The notes: generated by a model from the sequence alone, not told the origin. A stretch of DNA of 64,000 nucleotides from Peptoniphilus catoniae (GCF_901447155.2 NZ_LR588413.1:420648-484647); one strand, 5' to 3'; numbered from the stretch's first letter, positions 54,643-63,402 are shown. Numbers and translations: made by a program.

Positions 54643-55497
54643 TTATAAACTTAATTTTAATAAATTTTCTAACTTTTTTACATACTCCAGCGAGTTTTCT
54701 TCGCTTTCTAGTGCAATTAATGTCACCAATGTATCTATCAATGAAATAGTTGCTACTTGACAGTTCTTATGGGAAAGGGATTTAATGCTACTTATAATTC
54801 TATAATCGACCATTTTTTCTATACTTGGGTCATTAATGCTACTAAATAATAAAATTTTAATACTTTCTAATTTATTTAATTCTTCAATTAGACTAATTGA
54901 CAATTTAGTATATCTTGGAAAAAGGAAAAAAATTATCATTGAATTTTCTTCAATACTATTTAGATTTTCTGGAAATAATAGGCTTCCTTCCCCATTTAAT
55001 ATTTGAACTTTAGGAAAAATAGTTATTAGTCTAGTATACATATAATGAGCTAGGGCATAAGACTCTCTTAATCCAAAAACATAAATTTTTTTAGACAATA
55101 TTATCTCTTTAACTACTTTATTTATTATTCCAGAATCTAAGTTTTCATACGTTTCTACAATGTTATTTATAGAGTTATTCATTGTATTTAATACTACGCT
55201 GTTATCACTTTTTTTATATTTGTTCTTGATAATATTCTTTTCAAATTTTATTGGCAAACTTAATTTTGAAACTATTATTTTATTAATAAACTCCTGTAAA
55301 TCTTTATATCCATTGAAGTTAATTTTTTGACAAAATCTAACTATTGATGCTGTACTAACTCCTATATCTCCAGCAACATCTAATACTGTGCTATAAGCAA
55401 CAATTTCAGGATTATTAGTTATGTAAAAATAAATATCTTTTTGTATAACTGTAAAGCTCTCAATTTGCTCCTTACTTAAATTTAAATCAATTTTCAC
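54643..55497 (-). CDS. MurR/RpiR family transcriptional regulator
   Basis: A 284-residue regulator with an N-terminal RpiR helix-turn-helix (TVLDVAGDIGVSTASIVRFCQKINFNGYKDLQEF) and a C-terminal SIS domain that usually senses phosphosugars (KIYVFGLRESYALAHYMYTRL). It starts at GTG 55497 with AAGGA nine bases upstream. It is the last gene of the gltS-OCD-EamA-RpiR unit, so probably a local regulator of that module although its effector need not be a sugar. A palindrome at the gltS promoter is a candidate site. Confidence 0.88.
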   Translation of the reverse strand: MKIDLNLSKEQIESFTVIQKDIYFYITNNPEIVAYSTVLDVAGDIGVSTASIVRFCQKINFNGYKDLQEFINKIIVSKLSLPIKFEKNIIKNKYKKSDNSVVLNTMNNSINNIVETYENLDSGIINKVVKEIILSKKIYVFGLRESYALAHYMYTRLITIFPKVQILNGEGSLLFPENLNSIEENSMIIFFLFPRYTKLSISLIEELNKLESIKILLFSSINDPSIEKMVDYRIISSIKSLSHKNCQVATISLIDTLVTLIALESEENSLEYVKKLENLLKLSL

Positions 55498-55516
55498 TGT
55501 TTCACATCCTTATTAT

Positions 55517-56398
55517 CTAAGTTTTTTCTTTATCTGTAGAAATATCAAACATCAATATAATTATAGCAGAGATAATAATCAAAGTTACTCCAAAAAAACT
55601 CTTTAATCTCATAATTTGTCCCAAAAATACCGTCCCTACAAGTATACTTGTCACGGGCTCTAGTGTACTTAATATAGCAGTATTCTTTGATCCTATATAT
55701 TTAATGCTTTTTTGATAAAATAAAACTCCAAAAAATAGAATAAGAAGCGAATAAAACATTGAAAAAAATATAAAATTTTTATTCAAAATAAGGACAAATT
55801 CTTTTCTAATCAATGATAAAACTAACGCAACTATAGAAGAGGCACTTGCAGTAAAAAAGGACAATTTATAGGAATTCATTCTTATCAACCCGCTAACCTC
55901 AAAATATATAGAATAAATTGAATAAGTTATAGCTGACAAAATAGCTAAAATTACTCCATACATATTAACTCCGCAACTTAAATCAACTAATAACAGTATA
56001 CCAAATGAAGCTAAAATCAAAGATACAACTCCAGGAAATGAAACTTTACTATAAGATAATAATATATGGGCACCCGCTATGATGACAGGATATAAAAAAT
56101 GTAAAGTTGTTGATACTCCTGAATCTATATATTCATAAGAAGCAAATAATAGTATCGGCGTTAATATAAAATTTGACGATAAAAATAAAAGTTTTCTCAA
56201 TTCTTCTTTTGTGTAAGTTAGTGTACTATCATTATTTTTTTTTGCAATTACATACAAAACTATTGATGCATAAAAAAATCTGTAAAATACTGCTGATACA
56301 CTAGTACAACCAAATTCATACATTTTTAATGTCATCCATGGCATAATACCAAAGACTGTTGCAGAAATAATTGCATAAATAAATTTCTTGTTCTTCAT
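55517..56398 (-). CDS. DMT/EamA family transporter
   Basis: A 293-residue drug/metabolite transporter with ten predicted helices in two EamA repeats. The first repeat has IMPWMTLKMYEFGCTSVSAVFYRFFYASI, and the second ends with TAILSTLEPVTSILVGTVFLGQ, typical of EamA. It probably exports an amino acid or metabolite; the context with gltS and an ornithine-cyclodeaminase relative suggests amino-acid handling. It starts 82 bp after the OCD-like gene, across a 60-bp palindrome, and is followed by rpiR. Confidence 0.88.
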   Translation of the reverse strand: MKNKKFIYAIISATVFGIMPWMTLKMYEFGCTSVSAVFYRFFYASIVLYVIAKKNNDSTLTYTKEELRKLLFLSSNFILTPILLFASYEYIDSGVSTTLHFLYPVIIAGAHILLSYSKVSFPGVVSLILASFGILLLVDLSCGVNMYGVILAILSAITYSIYSIYFEVSGLIRMNSYKLSFFTASASSIVALVLSLIRKEFVLILNKNFIFFSMFYSLLILFFGVLFYQKSIKYIGSKNTAILSTLEPVTSILVGTVFLGQIMRLKSFFGVTLIIISAIIILMFDISTDKEKT

Positions 56399-56422
56399 AA
56401 TAACTCCTTATAAATTTTAAAC

Positions 56423-56482
56423 TAGAATAAATAATGTAACAAGCGGGCGGTTAACCGCCCACTTGTTACATTATTTATTCTA
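56423..56482. repeat. 60-bp near-perfect palindrome after the ornithine-cyclodeaminase-like gene
   Basis: Left arm 56423-56443 pairs with right arm 56462-56482 (21 bases), then one mismatch (C56444/A56461), then a loop-free GGGCGGTT/AACCGCCC core (56445-56460). In total 29 of 30 pairs match. It includes the gene's TAG stop (56480-56482). The GC core stands out in AT-rich DNA. There is no T-tract after it, so it is not a standard terminator. Confidence 0.9.
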
Positions 56483-57601
56483 TATACCTAAAGGATTATC
56501 CCATAAAAGCAATTTTTGTCCTATCGATTTTTCTTTTGCACGTTTATATATCTCGTATGACCACCCTAAGTCAAAAACTGCTTGCCCCCCAGAAATAAAG
56601 TGAGTTGTTTTTTTCCCATCTCTAGAATATAAATCATCTTTTAATGCAATTTCTCCTAAAGTCTTAAAATTTTCCAGATTTGGAAGCTTTCTTTTATCTA
56701 TTAATGAATATATATTTCCGCCCATCATTTCTTTATAGACACTTTCAGGATCCATAGTTTTTTTAGCGTCTTCCATATATGTTGTATGCATTAATGGGTT
56801 ATCAAGAACTATATCTGCATTTAGCCAATATTCATCATCAGAGGTCATGCCTCCTGTTTGCAATATTAAAGCGCCATCTTTTAGCCATTCTGATTTAATA
56901 TTTACAGGTTTGAGCCTAGACGCTGCAACACTTATAAGATCCGAATCACTTATAGCTTCTTCGGTTGACTCTGCAACAACGCCTTTTACTCCGAACTTTT
57001 CTTCCATTTCTTCAGCTAATTTCTTCGATTTTTCCTCAAATAAGTCAAAAACTACAAACTCCCTAATAGATTTAGCTTCCGTTAAGATACTACTTATGCA
57101 TGCCCTACTAATTGGGCCTGCTCCAATAGCAGCCAATCTTTTTACATTTTTATCTCCTAAATGTCTAACGGCTACTGCAGGTGAGGCACCTGTTCTCATG
57201 GAACTTATTAGATTGGCTGACATTATTGCAATTGGAGCTCCAGTCATAGGGTCATTTAATATAACCATCAATATAGACCTAGGTAGTCCTTTTTTTGTGT
57301 TTTCAATATTGGATCCATACCATTTTTCTCCACAGATACCAAATCTTCCACCTAAATACGCAACCATAGCCATAAATCTTCTATCCGGACCGTCTAAAGG
57401 CATATTCTTAAACTTACTTTCCTTGGGAAAATGTAACTTCTCTCCATGAGAATTACCGTTTATTCCCCCCATAAGGTAATCCCCTTGACCTATTAGCTTA
57501 TAAACTTCATCAATAACATCTATGCATCCTGATATATCTTGTACTCCCGCCTTAACCATATCTTCTTCAGATAAATATAAAAATTCTACTTTTGCTGACA
57601 T
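56480..57601 (-). CDS. Ornithine cyclodeaminase / mu-crystallin family protein
   Basis: A 373-residue OCD-family enzyme with a Rossmann NAD(P) domain (LAAIGAGPISRACISSI) and a substrate domain with MVAYLGG and GEKWYGSN. Family members deaminate ornithine to proline, reduce ketimines, or, in the related TynB annotation, act as a second subunit of amine oxidation. Which reaction applies is unknown; the length beyond the usual 330 suggests a divergent subfamily. The second ATG (57601) fits the GGAGG site better than the first (57607), which overlaps the gltS stop. It ends within a 60-bp palindrome. Confidence 0.85.
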   Translation of the reverse strand: MSAKVEFLYLSEEDMVKAGVQDISGCIDVIDEVYKLIGQGDYLMGGINGNSHGEKLHFPKESKFKNMPLDGPDRRFMAMVAYLGGRFGICGEKWYGSNIENTKKGLPRSILMVILNDPMTGAPIAIMSANLISSMRTGASPAVAVRHLGDKNVKRLAAIGAGPISRACISSILTEAKSIREFVVFDLFEEKSKKLAEEMEEKFGVKGVVAESTEEAISDSDLISVAASRLKPVNIKSEWLKDGALILQTGGMTSDDEYWLNADIVLDNPLMHTTYMEDAKKTMDPESVYKEMMGGNIYSLIDKRKLPNLENFKTLGEIALKDDLYSRDGKKTTHFISGGQAVFDLGWSYEIYKRAKEKSIGQKLLLWDNPLGI

Positions 57602-57603
57602 TT

Positions 57604-58986
57604 TCATTCCTCCTTAATAGAATACGTATGAGGTCTCCCCCAAACTCCTGTTACCTTACACAAAATCATACAAAAAATTATACCTGATAAATAAGCTAAG
57701 CCTATTTTTAAAGCCCCAAATTTAATTATTAACCCAGGCGTTATAGATGTTAATAATCCCCCTCCTATAAATGGACTTGTGAATGGTGCTCTACCTGCAT
57801 ATACTTCCGTTGCTCCAGATTTTAGCTCAGGATCGCAGGCTCTCAAAAGAAGCAATCCCGTTGCCGCAACCCCACAAAAAGTCCCAAACAAAACTATGGT
57901 ATTCTCAAACCAATTGTGAGCAAACGATTTTCTTCCAATATATCCAACCCAAAACAGCATGAACAACGCCATTGTTACCTGCTGAATAGTAAGCGGGATA
58001 GCATATTCAACTACTACGGGAACGTTTACAGAAGCGATAGCGCCAACTACTAAAAAATCCATTGAGGTTCCCTGTATTCTACTTAAAGTGTTCTTATCAA
58101 TATAATCACCAAACCCAAGTTTATGTACAATAAAATTAACTATAATGCCACCAAACAAAGATGTAACAAACCAAGCAACTGAAAAATTAATTAATGATTT
58201 TATTAATTTGTTCAATATCCAACCTATTAAAACTGCTAATCCCAACATTGAAAAATGAAAAGCCAATGAATCTACTACAGAGGAACTTACAGTATTTTTC
58301 ATGCCAACTGGGGCTTCGTTGCAGCTAAACAACTCCCTTTCATTTTCTGAAAAAGTTCCAGAGTAATTACTAATTAGCTTGGCTTCTCCCTTCCTTACTG
58401 CAATATTGATTAAAATAGTACCCATAACTATTCCAAAAGCAAGCCCAATCGTAGCCGATGTGAGAGATAATGAGGCTCCGTCAATATAGCCTAAATCTTC
58501 AAAAACTTGGCCCATTCCTCCAGCAGTCCCATGTCCTCCAGCCCATCCTTGTTCAACTATCGTTGCAAACAATGGGCTTACATTGAAGATAGGTGTTAAG
58601 AAGAAAACAGATAATAAAATCGGTACAGCGTATTGCAAAAAAGAAGCAGAAAATGACCACAAAATCGAACCTGTTACATCTTTCATTATACCTTTTTCAG
58701 GTTTAGTCACTTTCCCCATCATCATAGGAGCAAAAACTAAAACTATTAATCTACCAGACAAAGCTGACCAAAAAGAAGTCATTTCTTTAGGTATTATTCC
58801 AATAAAATACGGTCCTAAAATTAATCCAATAAGGCCAGCTATTAATGAAGCTGGAATATGCCATCTTTTTAAAGAAACAATTTTTGACCTTATTATTGTT
58901 CCAACTAGCAATAATATTCCCAAAATTGACAAATAAATAAAAATCGAATCTAGATGCACACCTGAAAATTCATTAATTGGAATCAT
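57604..58986 (-). CDS. gltS: Glutamate:sodium symporter GltS family
   Basis: A 460-residue GltS-type carrier with ten to twelve helices. The GGHGTAGGMG motif sits in the re-entrant loop typical of the family. GltS members import glutamate with Na+; close relatives may prefer other acidic or branched amino acids. It is the first gene of the gltS-OCD-EamA-RpiR unit, with an excellent AAAGGAGGG ribosome site, a canonical promoter and an operator-like palindrome. Confidence 0.88.
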   Translation of the reverse strand: MIPINEFSGVHLDSIFIYLSILGILLLVGTIIRSKIVSLKRWHIPASLIAGLIGLILGPYFIGIIPKEMTSFWSALSGRLIVLVFAPMMMGKVTKPEKGIMKDVTGSILWSFSASFLQYAVPILLSVFFLTPIFNVSPLFATIVEQGWAGGHGTAGGMGQVFEDLGYIDGASLSLTSATIGLAFGIVMGTILINIAVRKGEAKLISNYSGTFSENERELFSCNEAPVGMKNTVSSSVVDSLAFHFSMLGLAVLIGWILNKLIKSLINFSVAWFVTSLFGGIIVNFIVHKLGFGDYIDKNTLSRIQGTSMDFLVVGAIASVNVPVVVEYAIPLTIQQVTMALFMLFWVGYIGRKSFAHNWFENTIVLFGTFCGVAATGLLLLRACDPELKSGATEVYAGRAPFTSPFIGGGLLTSITPGLIIKFGALKIGLAYLSGIIFCMILCKVTGVWGRPHTYSIKEE

Positions 58987-59022
58987 ATAATCCCTCCTTT
59001 ATCATTGTAACGTTTTTTTCAT

Positions 59023-59040
59023 ATGTAATATTTATTACAT
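59023..59040. promoter_or_regulatory. Operator-like inverted repeat at the gltS promoter
   Basis: ATGTAATA and TATTACAT arms with a two-base spacer, just downstream of the -10. It is a good repressor-site candidate for the RpiR protein of the same operon. The ATGTAA/TTACAT half-sites also appear inside the 60-bp palindrome at 56423-56482. Confidence 0.55.
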
Positions 59041-59045
59041 TTATA

Positions 59046-59074
59046 CTCATATCATATTTTTTAAATTATGTCAA
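59046..59074 (-). promoter_or_regulatory. gltS operon promoter
   Basis: Consensus TTGACA -35 (59069-59074), 17 bp, TATGAG -10 (59046-59051). Beyond this, 59075-59345 is AT-rich spacer with no gene seen, up to the insertion-element end. Confidence 0.55.
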
Positions 59075-59350
59075 TGCTTATTCGTAACTTTATCTAATAA
59101 ATCAAAAAATTATTTTACGTTCAAACATTTTAATTAGTAACTATAGATACATAAATTTTACAGACCATATGAATTAGTATAATAAAACTATATAATAATA
59201 CTTATTCCGCCCTTAAGTTCAATAATTTCTTCTTTTAAGCTAAAAATATAAAAAATAGCGTAAATAAAAAATATTCTTCTTTCACTATTTATAGTACTAA
59301 TTAAACATCCTCCAACATAACCCACTGGATAGTTAATTACAATAATAATA

Positions 59351-60031
59351 AACCACTGGCGTAGCCAGTGGTTTTGCTTTTGTGGTCCAAGGAACCTTTT
59401 TTACTAACTGCGCCTCAAGAACGCTTGCGGTTTACCACTTGCATTTTCTACTCGCTAACTCATAAAGGGATCTGTGTTATCCATGGTTATCTAATCACTC
59501 AATTCATCTTCTTTAATTTGGTTATGAATATACTCTTTTATTGCTTTCGTATTCTTTGCCTGCTGTATCTACATAGTATCCTCGGCACCAAAATTGTCTT
59601 CCTCTGTATTTGTATTTTAAACTACCTAATTTATCGTATATCATTATACTGCTTTTACTTTTTAAGAATTCCTTAAAACTAGATACGCTCAATTTTGGTG
59701 TTGTCTCTAGTAACATGTGCACGTGATCTGGACAAACTTCTGCTTCTATTAGATTAATTCCTTTCCAATTGCACAGCTCTCTTAATATTGTGCCTATTTC
59801 CAATCTTTTACTTCCGTAAAATACTTTTCTTCTATATTTCGGAACAAACACCACATGGTATTTACAATTCCATTTTATGTGTGATAGACTATGTGTATGA
59901 TTTAAATTCATAAAAAACCTCCTGTTATTTTTGTGTTCTGGTAAACCACAAATTTATTTTAACATGGAGGTCTTTTTATTATTTGTTTTTCATCGCTAAA
60001 GCTAAATTGAACCCCCGGTCCAACCGGAGGT
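59351..60031 (-). mobile_element. IS200/IS605-type insertion (tnpA only, decayed)
   Basis: A tnpA-only element of roughly 680 bp. Subterminal hairpins lie at 59351-59373 (ACCACTGG arms) and 60012-60031 (CCCCGG/CCGG with one mismatch), flanking the transposase pseudogene. Exact ends cannot be fixed by eye; IS200-type elements make no target duplication. It sits between the rplA terminator and the gltS promoter region. Confidence 0.65.
59491..59911 (-). pseudogene. tnpA: IS200-type transposase TnpA, frameshifted
   Basis: Single-strand HUH/Y1 transposase. The intact N part (129 residues in the open frame) shows SLSHIKWNCKYHVVFVPKYRRK, the HUH motif PDHVHMLLE, and FWCRGYYVDTAGK. After that the open frame turns into unrelated EYESNKRVYS and stops. 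The normal family sequence (NTKAIKEYIHNQ..EDELSD) continues in the +1 frame, implying an extra base near 59550, then meets a TAG at 59491-59493. The lost YIxNQ helix carries the catalytic tyrosine and glutamine (Y127/Q131 in IS608), so it is probably inactive. Confidence 0.85.
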
Positions 60032-60042
60032 ATTCTAATTAC

Positions 60043-60068
60043 AAAAAAAGACCGTGTCTCCACGGTCT
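60043..60068 (-). terminator. Terminator after rplA
   Basis: GACCGTG pairs with CACGGTC around GAGA and is followed on the minus strand by seven T. It ends the rpmG-secE-nusG-rplK-rplA operon. Confidence 0.85.
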
Positions 60069-60077
60069 AAAGGTGTT

Positions 60078-60782
60078 TTATTTTATTTCCATTAATTTTT
60101 GTCCATTAAGTCTAATTCCGGGGCCCATAGTTGTAGATAGGGTGACTGATCTTAAATACCTACCTTTAGCTGCTGCCGGCTTAGCTTTAATGATAGCTGA
60201 CATAATAGTCATAAAGTTATCTTTTAATTTTTCAGTTCCGAAAGAAACCTTTCCTATAGGTACATTGATAATAGAAGCCTTGTCTACTCTATACTCAATC
60301 TTACCTGCCTTAGTTTCCTTAACTGCATTTGCAACTTCAAAGGTTACTGTTCCTGATTTAGGGTTAGGCATAAGTCCTTTAGGTCCTAAAAGTCTACCGA
60401 TTTTTCCTACAACTCCCATCATATCAGGAGTCGCAATTAAAACATCAAAATCTAACCAATTTTCCTTTTGGATCTTTTCTATATATTCTTCTCCACCTGC
60501 ATAATCGGCTCCAGCTTCTAAAGCTTCTTTAACCTTATCAGCCTTTGCAACTACAAGAACTTTTTTGCTCTTTCCTGTTCCGTGAGGAAGAACTGTAGTA
60601 CCTCTAACTTGTTGGTCGGCATGTCTTGAATCTACTCCAAGTCTAATTGCAAGTTCAACTGTTGAATCAAATTTTGTCTTAGAAGTTTTTTGAACCAACT
60701 CAATAGCTTCATCTACATCATATAATTTAGCTCTGTCAATCAGCTTAGCACTTTCTAAATAATTTTTACCTCTTTTTGGCAT
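60078..60782 (-). CDS. rplA: Ribosomal protein L1
   Basis: A 234-residue protein of the ribosomal L1 stalk that helps tRNA exit. The L1 signature appears in [21 protein letters not shown], and [17 protein letters not shown] and [18 protein letters not shown] are typical. It is downstream of rplK by 43 bases. Unlike most bacteria, it is the end of the operon because a terminator, an IS element and an unrelated island precede rplJ. Confidence 0.98.
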   Translation of the reverse strand: MPKRGKNYLESAKLIDRAKLYDVDEAIELVQKTSKTKFDSTVELAIRLGVDSRHADQQVRGTTVLPHGTGKSKKVLVVAKADKVKEALEAGADYAGGEEYIEKIQKENWLDFDVLIATPDMMGVVGKIGRLLGPKGLMPNPKSGTVTFEVANAVKETKAGKIEYRVDKASIINVPIGKVSFGTEKLKDNFMTIMSAIIKAKPAAAKGRYLRSVTLSTTMGPGIRLNGQKLMEIK

Positions 60783-60825
60783 TAAAATTCCCTCCTTGTG
60801 GTATTAGCGGATTAATTCCTCCCAC

Positions 60826-61251
60826 TTAATCTACTACTTCTACACCCATACTTCTTGCTGTTCCGGCAATCATACTCATTGCAGATTCAACATTTGCTGC
60901 ATTTAAGTCCTTCATTTTTAACTCTGCAATTTCCTTAATTTGTGCCGAACTTATTTTACCAACCTTTTTCTTATTAGGTTCTCCTGAAGCAGTGTTTAAA
61001 TTAAGAGCCTTCTTAATTAAAACAGCCGCAGGGGGAGTTTTAGTAATAAATGTAAAAGATCTGTCTTGGTATACTGTTAAAACAACAGGAATAATTAAAC
61101 CGGCTTGATCTTGTGTCTTTGCATTAAATTCCTTAGTAAATTGCATAATATTTACACCATGAGGTCCTAATGCGGTACCTACCGGTGGTGCCGGAGTTGC
61201 CTTTCCGGCCGGAATTTGTAATTTTACAATTGCTACTACTTTCTTTGCCAT
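60826..61251 (-). CDS. rplK: Ribosomal protein L11
   Basis: A 141-residue protein of the GTPase-associated centre. Features are [34 protein letters not shown] at the N-terminus, the proline-rich linker, and [14 protein letters not shown] at the C-terminus. It lies between nusG and rplA in the standard order. Confidence 0.98.
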   Translation of the reverse strand: MAKKVVAIVKLQIPAGKATPAPPVGTALGPHGVNIMQFTKEFNAKTQDQAGLIIPVVLTVYQDRSFTFITKTPPAAVLIKKALNLNTASGEPNKKKVGKISSAQIKEIAELKMKDLNAANVESAMSMIAGTARSMGVEVVD

Positions 61252-61304
61252 TTCTATTTCCTCCTTGTGGTACTCGGGATAACCCTCCCACTAAACTAAA
61301 CTCA

Positions 61305-61862
61305 CTAACTTTGCTTAATAATCTGATTAAAATCCAATTCAACCAAGGTATCTCTACCAAACATAGAAATCATAACTTTAACCTTGCCCTTTTCATAATT
61401 AAATGAATCAATAACCCCAAGAAAGTCATTAAAAGGTCCATTAATTACCTTAACGGAATCTCCAATCTCATAATCTCCGAATAATTCCTTATCACTTGCA
61501 ACTCCAAGATTTCTAACTTCCTCATCTGTTAAAGGCACAGGCTTAGATCCAGGTCCTACAAACCCTGTAACTCCTCTGGTATTTCTGACAATATACCAAG
61601 ATTCGTCATTCATAATCATTTTAACAAGTACATAGCTTGGAAAAATCTTTCTTTCTTTAACCTTTTTAGATCCTTCCTTATTCTCAACATACTCTTCCAT
61701 AGGGACCTGAATATCAAAAATATAATTTTGCATATTGCTATTAATAACTAAGGCTTCCATAGTTGCCTTTACCTTATTCTCATGACCGGAATAAGTGTGG
61801 ACTACATACCACTTAGCATTCTCTTCAGTATTATTATCATTAACTTTTACATCCTCGCTCAT
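61305..61862 (-). CDS. nusG: Transcription termination/antitermination factor NusG
   Basis: A 185-residue factor that binds RNA polymerase and affects pausing, termination and coupling. The N-terminal NGN domain reads WYVVHTYSGHENKVKATME, with an RNTRGVTGFVG segment; the C-terminal KOW domain is GDSVKVINGPFNDFLGVID. It follows secE by nine bases. Confidence 0.97.
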   Translation of the reverse strand: MSEDVKVNDNNTEENAKWYVVHTYSGHENKVKATMEALVINSNMQNYIFDIQVPMEEYVENKEGSKKVKERKIFPSYVLVKMIMNDESWYIVRNTRGVTGFVGPGSKPVPLTDEEVRNLGVASDKELFGDYEIGDSVKVINGPFNDFLGVIDSFNYEKGKVKVMISMFGRDTLVELDFNQIIKQS

Positions 61863-61871
61863 GATATCACC

Positions 61872-62093
61872 TTATCTATAAATAAAGTTACTTAACAAGA
61901 ACGCAATAATTTTATCGTATACCGCAAACAATAATGTAAAAGCAATAACAGCAGATATAACAATTAAGCTATAATTAATCAGTTCTTTTTTGGTTGGCCA
62001 GACAACTTTTTTAAATTCAGATCTAACTCCTCTGAAATACTTAGATAGACTTTTAGTATTTTCAGCCTTCTTAACTCCAGTTTCTTTCGCCAA
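61872..62093 (-). CDS. secE: Preprotein translocase subunit SecE
   Basis: A 73-residue single-span subunit of the SecYEG channel. The SecE motif FRGVRSEFKKVVWPTKKELINYS precedes one C-terminal helix (LIVISAVIAFTLLFAVYDKIIAFLL). It lies between rpmG and nusG in the standard order. Confidence 0.96.
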   Translation of the reverse strand: MAKETGVKKAENTKSLSKYFRGVRSEFKKVVWPTKKELINYSLIVISAVIAFTLLFAVYDKIIAFLLSNFIYR

Positions 62094-62114
62094 TTCATAT
62101 CCTCCTAAAAAAGA

Positions 62115-62264
62115 TTACTTTGTTTCCTTATGAGCCGTATGTTTCTTACAAAACTTACAATACTTTTTTAGCTCAAGCCTCTCTGTAGTATTCTTTTTGT
62201 TTTTGTAAGTTACATAATTTCTTTGCTTACACTCAGTACATTCTAACACTACTCTATCAGCCAC
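62115..62264 (-). CDS. rpmG: Ribosomal protein L33
   Basis: A 49-residue small subunit read as [19 protein letters not shown]...[16 protein letters not shown], starting at GTG 62264 after GGAGGTG. It contains two CxxC pairs, so it is the zinc-binding form. It is the first gene of rpmG-secE-nusG-rplK-rplA. Confidence 0.94.
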   Translation of the reverse strand: MADRVVLECTECKQRNYVTYKNKKNTTERLELKKYCKFCKKHTAHKETK

Positions 62265-62319
62265 AAAAACACCTCCTACAAAAGAACATCAAGTTCTTAT
62301 GTTTAAATTTCACCAAAAC

Positions 62320-62348
62320 AGTTTATCATAAAACCTGCATTTTGTAAA
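62320..62348 (-). promoter_or_regulatory. rpmG-secE-nusG-rplKA promoter
   Basis: TTTACA -35 (62343-62348), 17 bp, TAAACT -10 (62320-62325) on the minus strand, about 55 bases before the rpmG start. Confidence 0.6.
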
Positions 62349-62429
62349 GATTTTTAAATGCCGCTATTAGGAATACTTAGCCAATATAAGAGCTTAAAGC
62401 AAGACATAAAACTTTACAATCAATTAAAA

Positions 62430-62459
62430 AAGACTGCTAAACTAATAAGTTAGCAATCT
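62430..62459 (-). terminator. Terminator of the tRNA cluster
   Basis: AGATTGCTAAC and GTTTAGCAGTCT form an imperfect hairpin followed on the minus strand by TTTTTT, a few bases after tRNA-Ser. Confidence 0.75.
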
Positions 62460-62465
62460 TTCTTT

Positions 62466-62554
62466 TGGCGGAGAAGGTGGGATTCGAACCCACGTGGGCT
62501 TGCACCCTAACGGTTTTCAAGACCGCCCCGTTATGACCGCTTCGGTACCTCTCC
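62466..62554 (-). tRNA. tRNA-Ser (UGA)
   Basis: Cloverleaf with long variable arm, anticodon TGA, encoded CCA end. Confidence 0.95.
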
Positions 62555-62560
62555 AAAAAA

Positions 62561-62637
62561 TGGTGACCCATGCGCGATTCGAACGCGCGACACCTTGATT
62601 AAAAGTCAAGTGCTCTGCCGACTGAGCTAATGGGTCC
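62561..62637 (-). tRNA. tRNA-Lys (UUU)
   Basis: Cloverleaf with anticodon TTT, GTTCGAATC T-loop and encoded CCA. Confidence 0.95.
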
Positions 62638-62640
62638 TAT

Positions 62641-62717
62641 TGGCTGGGGTGGCAGGACTCGAACCTACGAAATGCCAGAGTCAAAGTCTGGTGCCTTACC
62701 GACTTGGCTACACCCCA
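62641..62717 (-). tRNA. tRNA-Gln (UUG)
   Basis: TGGGGTG acceptor, CCAGA/TCTGG anticodon stem with anticodon TTG, encoded CCA. Confidence 0.95.
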
Positions 62718-62722
62718 ATTAT

Positions 62723-62800
62723 TGGTGCACCTAGGAGGATTCGAACCCCCGGCACACGGATTAGAAGTCCGTTGCTCTATCCAACTGAGCTATAGGTGCA
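62723..62800 (-). tRNA. tRNA-Arg (UCU)
   Basis: Cloverleaf with anticodon TCT and encoded CCA. The 130-bp gap before the next tRNA holds a GGGTAT/ATACCC hairpin and a TATAAT-like box (62915-62920). Confidence 0.95.
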
Positions 62801-62933
62801 TAAATCAATTGTTTTAGGGTATTCTTATACCCTTTTCCCAAATTCACATATTTTCCTAGTAGTACGTTGCTAATGCTGTACTCTCATTATTCACTCTTAC
62901 TGACTACCTTTAGAATTATACCACAAATTTATT

Positions 62934-63007
62934 TGGAGCGGGTGAAGGGAATCGGACCCTCGCAACCAGCTTGGAAGGCTGGGGCTCTACCACTGAGCTA
63001 CACCCGC
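62934..63007 (-). tRNA. tRNA-Gly (UCC)
   Basis: GCGGGTG acceptor, anticodon TCC, encoded CCA. Confidence 0.95.
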
Positions 63008-63017
63008 ATAGAATTTT

Positions 63018-63103
63018 TGGTGGAGGAGAGTGGATTTGAACCACTGAAAGCTTAGCTAACGGATTTACAGTCCGTCCCCTTTGGCCAACTCGGGAACTCC
63101 TCC
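63018..63103 (-). tRNA. tRNA-Tyr (GUA)
   Basis: Class II tRNA with extended variable arm, anticodon GTA, encoded CCA. Confidence 0.95.
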
Positions 63104-63146
63104 TTATTTATAGGAACTCTTATCCTTGCTCCTCTTTCGTAGTTTT

Positions 63147-63222
<76 letters not shown>

Positions 63223-63223
63223 A

Positions 63224-63300
63224 TGGCGACCTGGATCGGGATCGAACCGACGACCTCCAGCGTGACAGGCTGGCATTCTAACCATCTGAACTACCAGGCC
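63224..63300 (-). tRNA. tRNA-Asp (GUC)
   Basis: GGCCTGG acceptor, anticodon GTC, encoded CCA. Confidence 0.94.
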
Positions 63301-63320
63301 AAGAACTACTTAGTTTTTTG

Positions 63321-63396
63321 TGGTGGGCACAATAGGGCTCGAACCTATGACCCCCTGCTTGTAAGGCAGATGCTCTCCCAACTGAGCTATGCGCCC
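63321..63396 (-). tRNA. tRNA-Val (UAC)
   Basis: GGGCGCA acceptor, anticodon TAC, encoded CCA. Confidence 0.95.
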
Positions 63397-63402
63397 ACAC
63401 TT

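Noticed and set aside
56847-57449. 200-residue plus-strand ORF antisense to the OCD-like gene
   Set aside because: The OCD frame has clear family motifs; the opposite frame shows no domain or ribosome site.
59368-59676. Plus-strand 102-residue ORF across the IS end
   Set aside because: Antisense to the tnpA pseudogene and its end hairpin; no coding signals.
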